From contig NZ_CANDOB010000010.1 in NCBI RefSeq assembly GCF_947387515.1, forward strand, positions 1-40,309: a stretch of DNA of 40,309 bases, given 5' to 3'. The position numbers were made by a program, and so were the translations under genes. The notes beneath the pieces were generated by a model. That model saw nothing but the letters and a program-made list of their open reading frames with translations, searched no databases and was not told the origin of the DNA. Source of the stretch: Alkalihalobacillus sp. CinArs1. Its GTDB lineage: Bacteria; Bacillota; Bacilli; Bacillales; Guptibacillaceae. Numbering within the stretch: the stretch's first letter is position 1; each line of letters begins with the position of its first letter. Shown here piece by piece: positions 18,112 to 27,334 of the stretch.

Positions 18112-19136
18112 TCGAACTAAGAGAGATTAGGAAAGAGTATGGAAAGAAGGACAAGATCGTTGCTGTCGATAACGTTTCCCTTCGTGTAGAAAAGGGAGAA
18201 ATCTACGGAATCGTTGGGTATAGCGGAGCGGGTAAAAGTACGCTCTTACGGTTTATTAATGCTTTGGAAAGGCCAACGACAGGATCCGTCCACGTTGATG
18301 GAATCGACTTGCTATCGCTATCGAATAAAGAGCTTCGAAAAGCAAGGCAATCGATCGGGATGATTTTTCAAGGATTCTATTTGGTTGCTTCAAAAACAGT
18401 CTATGAGAACGTCGCATTTGCCCTTCTAGCTGCCGGTGTCAGTAAAAAGCACATCGGGGAAAAGGTCGATCATTTATTGAGCGTTGTCGACCTCGCTGAT
18501 CAGAAGGAAAAATACCCGTCACAGTTGAGCGGTGGTCAAAAGCAAAGAGTGAGTATCGCGCGGGCTTTAGCAAATGATCCGAAGGTGTTGCTGTGTGATG
18601 AGGCGACGTCCGCTCTAGATCCGAACACGACTAAATCCATTCTTTCATTGCTGAAAGACATCAATCAAAAGCTTGGGATTACGATCGTCATCATCACGCA
18701 TGAAATGGAAGTGGTGAAGGAGATCTGTCATCGCTGTGCGGTCATGCGTGAGGGAAAAGTTGTGGAATCGGGCACGACATTCGATATTTTTTCAAATCCG
18801 AAAGATGCATTGACAAAAACGTTTATTCAGAACGTACTAGAGTTCCATCTGCCTGATTCGTTGATCGAACATGTACAAGGGAAGCTAGTGAAGCTTATGT
18901 TTCTCCGCGATCTAGCAACGGATTCGGTCGTTTCCGATATGCTGCAGAGATTTAAGGTGAAAGGGAACATTTTGCATGGAAAAGTCGAGTACATCCAGGA
19001 AACGCCCCTCGGTGTGTTCATCATGGATGTGAGTGGAGAGGAATCTGAAGTGTCTCGAGCGATCGCTTACTTAGAGAAGCGAGTAAACAACGTGGAGGTG
19101 ATCAACGATGGACCACATTATCAAGCTCTTGCCTGA
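18108..19136 (+). CDS. metN: Methionine-type ABC transporter ATPase MetN
   Basis: 342 residues. Walker A GYSGAGKST lies at 37-45, LSGGQ at 140-144 and CDEATSALDP at 163-172. Residues about 260-342 form the C-terminal NIL regulatory domain, which in studied MetN proteins binds methionine and slows transport. The start overlaps the monooxygenase stop (ATGA), so the two are coupled. The Q-loop reads FQGFYL, unlike the more usual FQHFNL. With MetI and MetQ it would import methionine or a related organosulfur compound. Confidence 0.94.
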   Translation: MIELREIRKEYGKKDKIVAVDNVSLRVEKGEIYGIVGYSGAGKSTLLRFINALERPTTGSVHVDGIDLLSLSNKELRKARQSIGMIFQGFYLVASKTVYENVAFALLAAGVSKKHIGEKVDHLLSVVDLADQKEKYPSQLSGGQKQRVSIARALANDPKVLLCDEATSALDPNTTKSILSLLKDINQKLGITIVIITHEMEVVKEICHRCAVMREGKVVESGTTFDIFSNPKDALTKTFIQNVLEFHLPDSLIEHVQGKLVKLMFLRDLATDSVVSDMLQRFKVKGNILHGKVEYIQETPLGVFIMDVSGEESEVSRAIAYLEKRVNNVEVINDGPHYQALA

Positions 19137-19767
19137 ACTGAACGTCGCGTTTTTTGAGACGTTGATCATGGTTGGAATCGCTTTGTTGTTTGCGATTTTC
19201 ATTGGTCTCCCATTAGGGGTCATCCTATTTATCACAGATCGAGGGTTGTTTTTAGAAAATAAATATGTGAAACAAGCGGTCGGCATCATCATCAATTTGA
19301 TTCGTTCCGTTCCGTTCATCATCTTGCTCGTATTCTTGCTTCCGGTAACGAGCCTTTTGTTGGGAACAACGATTGGACCTATGGCAGCTTCTGTTTCCCT
19401 CTCCGTTGCTGCGATTCCGTTTTATGCAAGAATCGTAGAATCGGCTGCTCGTGAGATCGACAAAGGTGTGATTGAAGCAGCCGTAGCCGCGGGTGCTTCA
19501 CCGTGGATGATCATTAAACACATCGTCCTGCCAGAGGCGAAGCCTGGATTGATAACAGGGCTCACAATAACGGCGATCAGTTTGATCGGCTACTCGGCGA
19601 TGGCGGGAACGATCGGCGGTGGAGGAATCGGGGATCTTGCAATTCGCTATGGATACTACCGTTATGATGATACGGTCATGTTTACGACCGTCATTCTATT
19701 GATCGTCATCGTTCAGCTCGTACAGTACTTTGGTGATTTTATTGCGAAAACAGTAGATAAGAAATAA
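19108..19767 (+). CDS. metI: Methionine-type ABC transporter permease MetI
   Basis: 219 residues with five predicted membrane helices and the cytoplasmic EAA-type coupling motif EAAVAAGASPWMIIKHIVLPEA near 131-152. GGAGGTGATC lies before ATG 19108, inside the end of metN (29-bp overlap). It belongs to the D-/L-methionine uptake subfamily, with the late GYSAMAGTIGGGGIGDLA segment typical of MetI. Confidence 0.95.
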   Translation: MDHIIKLLPELNVAFFETLIMVGIALLFAIFIGLPLGVILFITDRGLFLENKYVKQAVGIIINLIRSVPFIILLVFLLPVTSLLLGTTIGPMAASVSLSVAAIPFYARIVESAAREIDKGVIEAAVAAGASPWMIIKHIVLPEAKPGLITGLTITAISLIGYSAMAGTIGGGGIGDLAIRYGYYRYDDTVMFTTVILLIVIVQLVQYFGDFIAKTVDKK

Positions 19768-19784
19768 TGGATGGAGGCTTTTAT

Positions 19785-20612
19785 ATGAAGAAAAATACGG
19801 TCTTGATGATCATTCTCTTACTAGTAGTCGGTGTATTATCGGCATGTGGGGACAAGAGTAGTGAAGCGAGCAAGTTAGAAAAGAAAGAATTGATACTCGG
19901 AGGAACGATTCCGTATAGCGATATGCTAGAAAAGGGTGTTAAACCTTATCTTGAGGAAAAAGGGTACTCGGTTACGATCAAGGAATTTAATGATTATGTT
20001 CAGCCGAACCTAGCCTTAAAAAGCGGGTCGATCGATGCCAACTTGTATCAGCATGAGGTATATATGAAGGCATTTGCGAAAGAAAACAATATGGACTTAA
20101 GCGGTGTGATCAGAGTGCCCACTGCTCCGATCGGAATCTACTCGAACAAGTATGATTCACTAGACGAGATCGAAAAGGGGAGTACGGTAGCGATCGCTAA
20201 TGATCCGACGAACCTTGCACGTGGTCTAACAGTTCTACGTGATAATGGGGTCATCGAATTTGATGACGATGTTGATCCTCTAAAAGCTTCAGTAAAAGAC
20301 ATTACGAAGAACCCGAAAGACCTTGACTTTAAGCCTGTTGAAGCAGCACAGCTTCCAAGAACGCTCGATTCAGTCGATGTATCGGCAGTGAACGGTAACT
20401 TTGCGATCGCGGCAGGTATGGACCTAAACGATGCGATCGTGAAAGATAAGCTTCCTGAGAATATCATCAACCAGGTTGTTGTGAACACGGCAGATAAAGA
20501 TGCGCAGTATGTGAAGGATATTGAAGAAGCAGTAAGATCTGATGAATTTCGAAAAGTCATAGAAGAAGAGTTCCAGGGCTTTCATCAGCCTGAGTGGTTT
20601 AAACAAAAATAA
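19785..20612 (+). CDS. metQ: Methionine-type substrate-binding lipoprotein MetQ
   Basis: 275 residues. A lipoprotein signal peptide ends in LSAC, with Cys21 as the lipidated residue. The mature part is a NlpA/MetQ-family binding protein: LILGGTIPYSDMLE, LYQHEVYM, VPTAPIGIYS, NDPTNLARGL and the C-terminal HQPEWFK. ATG 19785 follows GGATGGAGG; an ATG at 19767 overlapping the metI stop would add six residues and lacks a site. The family binds methionine, but relatives in sulfur clusters can bind other sulfur compounds. Confidence 0.93.
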   Translation: MKKNTVLMIILLLVVGVLSACGDKSSEASKLEKKELILGGTIPYSDMLEKGVKPYLEEKGYSVTIKEFNDYVQPNLALKSGSIDANLYQHEVYMKAFAKENNMDLSGVIRVPTAPIGIYSNKYDSLDEIEKGSTVAIANDPTNLARGLTVLRDNGVIEFDDDVDPLKASVKDITKNPKDLDFKPVEAAQLPRTLDSVDVSAVNGNFAIAAGMDLNDAIVKDKLPENIINQVVVNTADKDAQYVKDIEEAVRSDEFRKVIEEEFQGFHQPEWFKQK

Positions 20613-20621
20613 CAGTCTGCG

Positions 20622-20653
20622 AAAGGCTTCGGTATTGAACCGAAGCCTTTTCT
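20622..20653 (+). terminator. Terminator of the monooxygenase-metNIQ operon
   Basis: AAAGGCTTCGGT and ACCGAAGCCTTT form a perfect 12-bp stem with loop ATTGA, followed by T. Confidence 0.9.
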
Positions 20654-20728
20654 CGTTCCAGACACCATGTTTTGTTTTTGTAATTGTGTGAAAACATAGT
20701 AACTTACTAACGTGTTGTTTCCTATTTT

Positions 20729-20737
20729 TGTTACAAT
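20729..20737 (+). promoter_or_regulatory. Possible extended -10 promoter of the moxR operon
   Basis: TGT followed by TACAAT (20732-20737) is an extended -10 pattern, with no good -35 at the right distance. It lies about 90 bases before moxR. Weakly supported. Confidence 0.4.
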
Positions 20738-20829
20738 AAGGATATGAGTACTTAGACATTATGTTTAATAGGTAAAGATACCTATATCGAATACAACTAC
20801 CTTGTAAAAGGTTAATGGAGGAATCGTTC

Positions 20830-21804
20830 ATGAGCTCAGAGTACCAGTACGATACGTACCAACCATCTGTGAAAAAAGTCATAGAAAATATCGAAAATGT
20901 CATGGTAGGAAAAAGGGAGGTTACGGAACTTAGTCTCGTTGCACTACTAGCAGGCAGCCATGTCCTTCTTGAAGATGTTCCAGGTGTAGGTAAGACGATG
21001 ATGGTGCGAGCACTCGCGAAGTCAGTGGGGGCGGGTTTTAATCGTATTCAGTTCACCCCGGATCTACTGCCATCTGACCTAACAGGAGTCTCCGTCTTTA
21101 ATCAAAGAGAAATGATGTTCGAATTTCGAAAAGGACCACTTCTAGGAAACATTATTCTAGCGGATGAAATCAACCGTACCTCTCCTAAGACACAGTCTGC
21201 GCTGTTAGAAGGAATGGAAGAAGGGAGTGTAACGGTGGATGGAGAAACGCACATTCTTCCGCAGCCATTCTTCGTTATGGCAACACAAAATCCAATCGAG
21301 TATGAAGGCACGTATCCACTACCTGAAGCTCAGCTCGATCGTTTCTTATTAAAATTGAAGATGGGCTATCCAACGCCTGAAGAAGAGCTCGAGGTGTTGA
21401 ACAGAACGGAGCACGGTCATCCGATCGATATGATTGAATCAGCTCTGGAGATCGCTGAGTTGATCGACATGCAGAAGAAAGTGAGAGAAGTGTTCGTCGA
21501 GCAATCTGTTAAGCAGTACATCATCGACATCGTGAGCCGTACTAGGCATAATACATCCATTTATTTAGGAGCGAGTCCTCGAGGGTCCCTATCATTGATG
21601 AAAGCAGCGCAGGCGTATGCGTTCATGCGGAATCGTGATTATGTGGTTCCAGACGATATCAAATACTTAGCACCTTACGTTTTGTCACACCGTGTGCTGT
21701 TAAAATCAGAAGCAGCGTTTGAAGGGCAGGAGTCTGAGCAAATTATTCGAGAGATCGTTCAACGAGTAAAAGTACCTCTCATCCGAGAAGAGAAAGTGAA
21801 ATGA
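20830..21804 (+). CDS. MoxR-family AAA+ ATPase
   Basis: 324 residues. The AAA+ core has Walker A PGVGKT (51-56), the MoxR segment FTPDLLPSDLTG, Walker B LADEINRTSPKTQ, sensor ATQNPIEYEGTYPLPEAQLDRF, and the C-terminal lid with GASPRGSL. MoxR proteins act as chaperone-like ATPases for partner proteins, usually in pairs with DUF58 and VWA proteins. ATG 20830 follows GGAGGAA. It starts a three-gene unit coupled to the DUF58 gene (ATGA overlap), matching B. subtilis yeaC-yeaD-yebA. Confidence 0.94.
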   Translation: MSSEYQYDTYQPSVKKVIENIENVMVGKREVTELSLVALLAGSHVLLEDVPGVGKTMMVRALAKSVGAGFNRIQFTPDLLPSDLTGVSVFNQREMMFEFRKGPLLGNIILADEINRTSPKTQSALLEGMEEGSVTVDGETHILPQPFFVMATQNPIEYEGTYPLPEAQLDRFLLKLKMGYPTPEEELEVLNRTEHGHPIDMIESALEIAELIDMQKKVREVFVEQSVKQYIIDIVSRTRHNTSIYLGASPRGSLSLMKAAQAYAFMRNRDYVVPDDIKYLAPYVLSHRVLLKSEAAFEGQESEQIIREIVQRVKVPLIREEKVK

Positions 21805-23051
21805 GAGAGAAGCTTTCACAAAATCGGGTATTGAAATTCTTCTTTTTATTTCTCCTCCTACTGATTACCTTTTCATATGCGATGTTTCAGGGCGGGTTTG
21901 TTAGCTGGTTTCTCTTTTATGCGTTTGTCCCTTTCGTCATTTATTCTCTCGCACTGCTTTTCTATCCACTGGATGGAATCAAGATGACGAGAACGATTAA
22001 TAAGATGGAATTGGTAGATGGGCAGGAGCTGAAAGTGACGATTCACGTCACGCGCGCCAATCGTTTTCCTCTCTTTTATTTAATCGTAGAGGATCTCTTG
22101 CCTGAGCGTTTATTCCCGCTTGCTTCAGAACAGTCGTCTCGGTATCAAAGAGGTTCATTAGCACTTCTTTTCCCTATGTTTAAAAAAGAATTGACGTATT
22201 CTTATCACATTAATCCAATTCCAAGAGGTGAATATCACTTTCACTCGTTGCGGTGTAAGGCGGGCGATATGTTCGGTTTTGTTCAGCATGAAAAGAAGCT
22301 GAAAGTCGAGCAATCCGTATATGTTCTTCCAAACTATCAATCTATTACATGGACGCCTTATCGCCAGCAGCTTTCTGGGACAAGGCCATCTCCTAGAAAA
22401 GCAGACTTTGATTATTCAACAGCGGTAAGCGTACGAGATTATGTGCCAGGTGACAAGTTGTCATGGATCGATTGGAAGTCAACTGCGAAAAGCACGAAGT
22501 TATTGACAAAACAGTTCGAACAACAGGTGAGTCGTGACTTCATGCTGTTTCTAGATCGCGAGGAAAAACACTACGGACGTGATTATTCGCCCCTTTTTGA
22601 GAAGGCGGTTCGACTTGCTGCTTCGATCACGCATGCTGCGTTAAAGCAGAATGCGATGATTGGCGTCGTTTCCTCAGGAAGAGATCACACGGTTTTGAGT
22701 GTGAATGGCGGCAAGGCCCAGCGTAGAAGAATCTTTCACCATCTTGCTAGAGTAAGTCCTAATGGAACGTCTTCCTTCGATACCGTTATTAAGAGAGAAG
22801 CGCACCATTTCCCGGCAGGAACGGGTGTGTTTATCGTGAGTCCTTCTCTTGATGCCGTCTTTCTTTCTACGTTAAAAGAGCTTGTATCAAGAAAAGTACA
22901 GGTGGAATTCTTTTATGTGACAGAAAATATCAAACTCGCTGAGCAAGCAGAACTGAACAAGCTCATTCAATTCGGAGTAAAAGTTCATGCGATATCAGGC
23001 GAGGTTTTCAATGAGGAACTAAAGGTAGGTGGGAAACGTGCAACAAACTGA
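21801..23051 (+). CDS. DUF58 domain membrane protein
   Basis: 416 residues. Two membrane helices near the N-terminus (about 10-52) are followed by a beta-rich region and the DUF58 signature RDYVPGDKLSWIDWKSTAK, then a VWA-like fold with FMLFLDRE. DUF58 proteins accompany MoxR ATPases and transglutaminase-like membrane proteins; the joint function is not settled and may involve envelope or protease assembly. It overlaps moxR by four bases. Confidence 0.92.
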   Translation: MREKLSQNRVLKFFFLFLLLLITFSYAMFQGGFVSWFLFYAFVPFVIYSLALLFYPLDGIKMTRTINKMELVDGQELKVTIHVTRANRFPLFYLIVEDLLPERLFPLASEQSSRYQRGSLALLFPMFKKELTYSYHINPIPRGEYHFHSLRCKAGDMFGFVQHEKKLKVEQSVYVLPNYQSITWTPYRQQLSGTRPSPRKADFDYSTAVSVRDYVPGDKLSWIDWKSTAKSTKLLTKQFEQQVSRDFMLFLDREEKHYGRDYSPLFEKAVRLAASITHAALKQNAMIGVVSSGRDHTVLSVNGGKAQRRRIFHHLARVSPNGTSSFDTVIKREAHHFPAGTGVFIVSPSLDAVFLSTLKELVSRKVQVEFFYVTENIKLAEQAELNKLIQFGVKVHAISGEVFNEELKVGGKRATN

Positions 23052-25209
23052 TCAGAAATTAGACTGGATTTATTCCCTTCTCCTTTACGGTCTAGGTTTC
23101 CTCTTATTCTGGGAGTGGCTGAGGCCTCTTTCTGTCATTTCAGATACCGGGGAAACGGAAGTATTTATCCTATTCACAGCCTTTTTGTTTTTGATGTCCT
23201 ATTTTCAAATACCATTTTGGCTATCGTTTCCGATTAAGGGAGTCGCGATGATCTATGCGCTTCATTCGCTTTTCTTCCCTGGCAGCTTTTTTGAGATGAT
23301 GTGGTTTGACTACTTACTCTCAGACCTTGGCAAAAATATCGGTTTGATGTTCGATGCAAGTTGGGGTGAATTATCCAACCTGTTCAGGACACTGTTGTTT
23401 TTTATTTTGTTATGGCTGATTAGCTACCTCATGCAGTACTGGCTGATTCAAACGAGGAGAATCTTTCTCTTCCTCGTCGTTACCATTGTTTATATATCTG
23501 TGATCGATACGTTCACGGCTTATAACGCTGATGTTGCGATCATTCGCATCTTGATCATTGGTTTTGTATTATTAGGCTTGCTCCAGATTCTACGAATTCA
23601 AGAGCAAGAGGGCGTGACGTTTTCTAAAGGCAGATTTCCAGTGTTCTGGCTTATGCCTCTTGTCGTGATCATTGCGTTTTCTTCCGTGTTTGGCTATCTC
23701 GCACCGAAGGCTGAACCACAGTGGCCAGACCCTGTACCGTTCATTAAGAAGACAACGTCTTATGAAGAGGGTAGCGATGCGAAAGGAAATGGCATTAGTA
23801 AGATTGGCTACGATGAAGATGATTCGAGACTTGGCGGTCCGTTTATTGAAGATGATACGCCGGTTTTTACTGCAAAAACAGAGGAAAGAGGCTACTATCG
23901 AGTAGAGACGAAAGACGTGTATACGGGGAAAGGTTGGGACGTTTCTCTCCCTGATCGAAGAATTTTTGAAGGGCGAACTGACCTTTTGTACGAAGAAAGC
24001 GTTGAAGTTGAAGCCTTAGATGCAAGGCTATCGATGAGTGGGGAAGAGGAGTATGACTTCATCATCCACCCTGGACAAGTAACTGATATCGACGTACCCG
24101 ATGATGTGCAGCTATTAACGAACGTCGTTTCAGGAAAAGTGTTCACTCAAAAACTGGCAGAGCCTTTCGTGCTCGATAACTACGCAATGTCCTATGAAAG
24201 TCCGACCTTTTCAGAGAAGTTGCTTAGAGAAGCACCTGAAGAGTATCCAGAATCGGTTCAAAATCAGTATCTTCAGTTACCTGAATCACTGCCAGAGCGT
24301 GTTTCGGAACTTGCTGAACAGATCGTAGCAGAAGAAGATAATCCATACGATAAAGCGAGAGCGATCGAGAATTACTTTGTTGGTAATGGATTTGTTTATG
24401 AAACGAGAGATGTATCGATTCCTGATCAAGACGAAGACTATGTTGATCAATTTCTTTTTGAAAGTAAACAAGGATACTGCGATAATTTCTCAAGTTCCAT
24501 GGCAGTCCTGTTGAGAAGTCTTGATATTCCGGCACGCTGGGTAAAAGGTTTCACTGAAGGTGAGTACGTGAGCACAGATGGCGATTACGGCGAGTATCAG
24601 GTCACAAATAATAACGCGCACTCTTGGGTAGAAGCGTACTTTCCAGGTGTAGGCTGGGTACCGTTCGAACCAACCCGTGGTTTTACAAGCTTAGCTGACT
24701 TTGTTTCTGATTATGATGCTGAAGGCGGTGCTGAAGCAGAAGCTCCTGAACCGACTACACCAGAAGAAGAGGAAACTCAGAACCAAACAGAGCAAAATGA
24801 ACAGCAATCATCTTCAGAAGGTTTCTCATTATCATGGAACTGGACGATCTGGCATACGATCGGCTTAGTCATGGTGCTTGCAGCGTTCATAGTCTATGCG
24901 TTTAAAAATTACAAGAAGTGGATCAAACGCTTTTTCCTTCGTAAATACCATAAGCGTCATGATAACAAAGCGCTCTCTGAAGCGTACTTTAGGCTTCTAT
25001 GGTTATTGGAACTTCATGGAATTAAACGCGGAGAAGATCAGACGTTACGCGAGTATGCTGTGAAAGTCGACCATCAACTCGGCACACAAGACATGAAGGT
25101 TTTAACGAGACGTTATGAGGAAAGTCATTATCGCGGGAAACCTTCAGAATCTAGTTGGAACGAAATGAAGGAATTATGGGAAAATTTAATTAAAAAGATG
25201 CAATCTTGA
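23038..25209 (+). CDS. Transglutaminase-like membrane protein (TgpA / YebA type)
   Basis: About 723 residues. The N-terminal third holds six or so membrane helices. An extracellular domain follows with a transglutaminase-like core: SKQGYCDNFSSSMAVLLRSL (catalytic Cys), RWVKGF, NNAHSWVEAYFPGVGWVPFE (catalytic His) and a following acidic residue. A Pro/Glu/Gln-rich linker, one more membrane helix and a cytoplasmic C-terminal domain end the protein. GTG 23038 is chosen because AGGTGGG lies just before it; GTG 23029 is possible. It overlaps the DUF58 gene by 14 bp. Family members act outside the cell, but the substrate is unknown. Confidence 0.9.
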   Translation: MQQTDQKLDWIYSLLLYGLGFLLFWEWLRPLSVISDTGETEVFILFTAFLFLMSYFQIPFWLSFPIKGVAMIYALHSLFFPGSFFEMMWFDYLLSDLGKNIGLMFDASWGELSNLFRTLLFFILLWLISYLMQYWLIQTRRIFLFLVVTIVYISVIDTFTAYNADVAIIRILIIGFVLLGLLQILRIQEQEGVTFSKGRFPVFWLMPLVVIIAFSSVFGYLAPKAEPQWPDPVPFIKKTTSYEEGSDAKGNGISKIGYDEDDSRLGGPFIEDDTPVFTAKTEERGYYRVETKDVYTGKGWDVSLPDRRIFEGRTDLLYEESVEVEALDARLSMSGEEEYDFIIHPGQVTDIDVPDDVQLLTNVVSGKVFTQKLAEPFVLDNYAMSYESPTFSEKLLREAPEEYPESVQNQYLQLPESLPERVSELAEQIVAEEDNPYDKARAIENYFVGNGFVYETRDVSIPDQDEDYVDQFLFESKQGYCDNFSSSMAVLLRSLDIPARWVKGFTEGEYVSTDGDYGEYQVTNNNAHSWVEAYFPGVGWVPFEPTRGFTSLADFVSDYDAEGGAEAEAPEPTTPEEEETQNQTEQNEQQSSSEGFSLSWNWTIWHTIGLVMVLAAFIVYAFKNYKKWIKRFFLRKYHKRHDNKALSEAYFRLLWLLELHGIKRGEDQTLREYAVKVDHQLGTQDMKVLTRRYEESHYRGKPSESSWNEMKELWENLIKKMQS

Positions 25210-25234
25210 CCGCTTGATAGACGGTTGATAGAAT
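25206..25234 (+). promoter_or_regulatory. Sigma-A promoter of guaA
   Basis: TTGACC at 25206-25211 and TAGAAT at 25229-25234 are 17 bp apart. The -35 box overlaps the stop codon of the preceding gene. Confidence 0.8.
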
Positions 25235-25264
25235 GAATCCATAGTTTTAGCGAGAATAAGAGTC

Positions 25265-25336
25265 ACCTTCGTATATCCCTGGGAATATGGCCCAGAAGTC
25301 TCTACCGGATCACCGTAAATGATCTGACTATGAAGG
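25265..25336 (+). ncRNA. Guanine-class purine riboswitch upstream of guaA
   Basis: The purine aptamer core is present: TATCCCTGGGAATATGG, AGTCTCTACCGGATCACCG, TAAATGATC and GACTATGAAGG. P1 pairs CCTTCGTA with TATGAAGG (one mismatch). The specificity base corresponds to C (25328, in GACTATG), which selects guanine or hypoxanthine rather than adenine. AAGGCAGA (25333-25340) can pair with TCTGCCTT (25363-25370) as an antiterminator. Confidence 0.96.
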
Positions 25337-25351
25337 CAGATATTCCTAGTT

Positions 25352-25400
25352 AAAGCCAGGATTCTGCCTTTGTACCATGGCAGAGTTCTGGCTTTTTTTA
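25352..25400 (+). terminator. Terminator of the guaA riboswitch
   Basis: A 17-bp stem (25352-25368 with 25379-25395, including a few G-U pairs) ends in a run of seven T. It is mutually exclusive with the antiterminator formed from the 3' side of P1. Confidence 0.94.
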
Positions 25401-25484
25401 TAGTACAGGGCAATTTTTTTATTAGAGTAGTTAAAGCTAGACGAGACAAAACTACTGAAGACTAAATAGAAGTGAGGGAATTAG

Positions 25485-27023
25485 ATGTTAGAAGAACAGG
25501 AATCCATTATTGTCCTCGACTTTGGAGGACAGTACAATCAGCTAATCGCAAGACGTATTCGTGACCTCGGTGTATTCAGTGAATTACATCCAAACACCAT
25601 TACTGCTGAAGAGGTAAAGAAGATCAATCCAAAAGGGATCATTTTCTCCGGCGGGCCAAACAGTGTGTATGGTGAAGGAGCACCTCGCTGTGATGAAGAA
25701 ATTTTTGAGCTTGGCATTCCGGTTCTTGGCATTTGTTATGGTATGCAGCTTATGACGCACCATTTTGGTGGAAGCGTAGAAGCAGCGAAACACCGTGAAT
25801 ACGGGAAAGCGATGCTCGACATCACGCACCAATCGCCGTTATATGATGGCCTTCCAGAAAAGCAATCCGTTTGGATGAGTCATGGTGATCTTGTAAAAGC
25901 ACCACCAGAAGGATTCGATGTCGCAGCAACGAACCCATCTTGTCCTGTCGCTGCAATGAGCGATTCTTCTCGTCACCTTTATGGCGTACAGTTTCATCCA
26001 GAAGTTCGTCACACGGAGCACGGGAACGAACTACTGAAGAACTTTGTTTACAAAGTGTGTGAATGTGAAGGAAACTGGTCGATGGAAAACTTCATCGATG
26101 AACAGATCGAGACGATCCGCGAATCTGTTGGTGACAAAAAAGTTCTTTGCGCACTAAGTGGTGGCGTAGATTCTTCAGTCGTTGCGGCCCTCGTTCATAA
26201 AGCGATCGGTGACCAGCTAACGTGTATGTTCGTCGATCATGGTCTTCTTCGTAAAAACGAAGCGGATAGTGTGATGAAGACGTTCGGAGAAGGATTCGAA
26301 ATGAATCTGATCAAGATCGATGCTTCTGACCGCTTCCTATCTAAGCTTAAGGGCGTAACAGATCCAGAGAAGAAGCGTAAGATCATCGGGAACGAATTTA
26401 TTTACGTATTTGAAGAAGAATCTGAGAAGCTTGAGAATATGTCTTTCCTTGCACAAGGTACGCTATACACGGATATCGTTGAAAGTGGAACAGCAACGGC
26501 ACAGACGATTAAATCCCACCATAACGTAGGTGGTCTCCCAGAAGATATGAAGCTCGACTTGATCGAACCGTTAAACATGCTATTTAAGGATGAAGTTCGT
26601 AAAGTGGGTACAGAGCTTGGCCTGCCGGATGAAATCGTGTGGAGACAGCCGTTCCCAGGACCAGGTCTTGGTATCCGCGTAATCGGTGAAGTAACAGAAG
26701 AAAAGCTGAAGGTCGTCCGTGAATCTGATGCGATTCTTCGTGAAGAAATCAAAAAAGCCGGCCTTGATCGTGAAATCTGGCAGTACTTCACCGCGCTTCC
26801 TGACTTCCGTAGTGTCGGCGTCATGGGTGATGCGAGAACATATGACTACACGGTTGGCGTACGTGCTGTAACATCGATCGATGGCATGACATCCGATTGG
26901 GCGCGTATTCCGTTCGAGGTTCTTGAAATCATTTCAACTCGTATTGTGAATGAAGTCGACCACGTAAACCGCGTAGTGTATGATATTACGTCCAAGCCGC
27001 CTGCTACGATCGAGTGGGAGTAA
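25485..27023 (+). CDS. guaA: GMP synthase (glutamine-hydrolysing) GuaA
   Basis: Converts XMP to GMP with ATP and glutamine. 512 residues. The class I glutamine amidotransferase domain (about 1-195) has [10 protein letters not shown] with nucleophile Cys84 and VQFHPEV with the His and Glu of the triad. The ATP-pyrophosphatase domain has [10 protein letters not shown] (PP-loop). The C-terminal dimerisation domain ends [17 protein letters not shown], a family hallmark. GTGAGGGA lies before ATG. Guanine binding to its leader riboswitch would repress it, a feedback by the product pool. Confidence 0.98.
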   Translation: MLEEQESIIVLDFGGQYNQLIARRIRDLGVFSELHPNTITAEEVKKINPKGIIFSGGPNSVYGEGAPRCDEEIFELGIPVLGICYGMQLMTHHFGGSVEAAKHREYGKAMLDITHQSPLYDGLPEKQSVWMSHGDLVKAPPEGFDVAATNPSCPVAAMSDSSRHLYGVQFHPEVRHTEHGNELLKNFVYKVCECEGNWSMENFIDEQIETIRESVGDKKVLCALSGGVDSSVVAALVHKAIGDQLTCMFVDHGLLRKNEADSVMKTFGEGFEMNLIKIDASDRFLSKLKGVTDPEKKRKIIGNEFIYVFEEESEKLENMSFLAQGTLYTDIVESGTATAQTIKSHHNVGGLPEDMKLDLIEPLNMLFKDEVRKVGTELGLPDEIVWRQPFPGPGLGIRVIGEVTEEKLKVVRESDAILREEIKKAGLDREIWQYFTALPDFRSVGVMGDARTYDYTVGVRAVTSIDGMTSDWARIPFEVLEIISTRIVNEVDHVNRVVYDITSKPPATIEWE

Positions 27024-27069
27024 ACACGAACGAAAGATAAATAAATATTAAAAATGTTCGTATTTACTG

Positions 27070-27098
27070 TTGACGAGTAAAGTTGTAATTGATATACT
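27070..27098 (+). promoter_or_regulatory. Sigma-A promoter of pbuG
   Basis: TTGACG at 27070-27075 and TATACT at 27093-27098, spacing 17, placed just before the second purine riboswitch. Confidence 0.85.
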
Positions 27099-27124
27099 GC
27101 AAAAGTAAATAAAAGAACGACAAT

Positions 27125-27195
27125 CCATCGTATAACATCGGGAATAAGGCCCGAAAGTCTCTACCAGGTTACCGTAAATAACCTGACTACGAAGG
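27125..27195 (+). ncRNA. Guanine-class purine riboswitch upstream of pbuG
   Basis: Aptamer core ATCGGGAATAAGGCCCG, AGTCTCTACCAGGTTACCG, TAAATAACCTGACTACGAAGG. P1 pairs CCATCGTA with TACGAAGG with one mismatch. The specificity base is C (27187, in GACTACG), so guanine or hypoxanthine is the expected ligand. The downstream region also holds an inverted repeat AACCGTT/AACGGTT (27213-27241) that may be part of the switch. Confidence 0.95.
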
Positions 27196-27267
27196 AAACA
27201 GTGAGAGAAGTGAACCGTTTGGCTCTTGAAGCATAACGGTTTGCGATCTTTCTTTTCCTATTAGTCC

Positions 27268-27297
27268 GCTCCGGGTAGAGAACCCGGAGCTTTTTTT
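27268..27297 (+). terminator. Terminator of the pbuG riboswitch
   Basis: GCTCCGGGT and ACCCGGAGC form a 9-bp stem with loop AGAGA, followed by seven T, 38 bases before pbuG. Unlike the guaA leader, about 70 bases separate it from the aptamer. Confidence 0.93.
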
Positions 27298-27334
27298 ATT
27301 TTTACGACGGATGTTGAAATAAGGGGGAAGTAAG

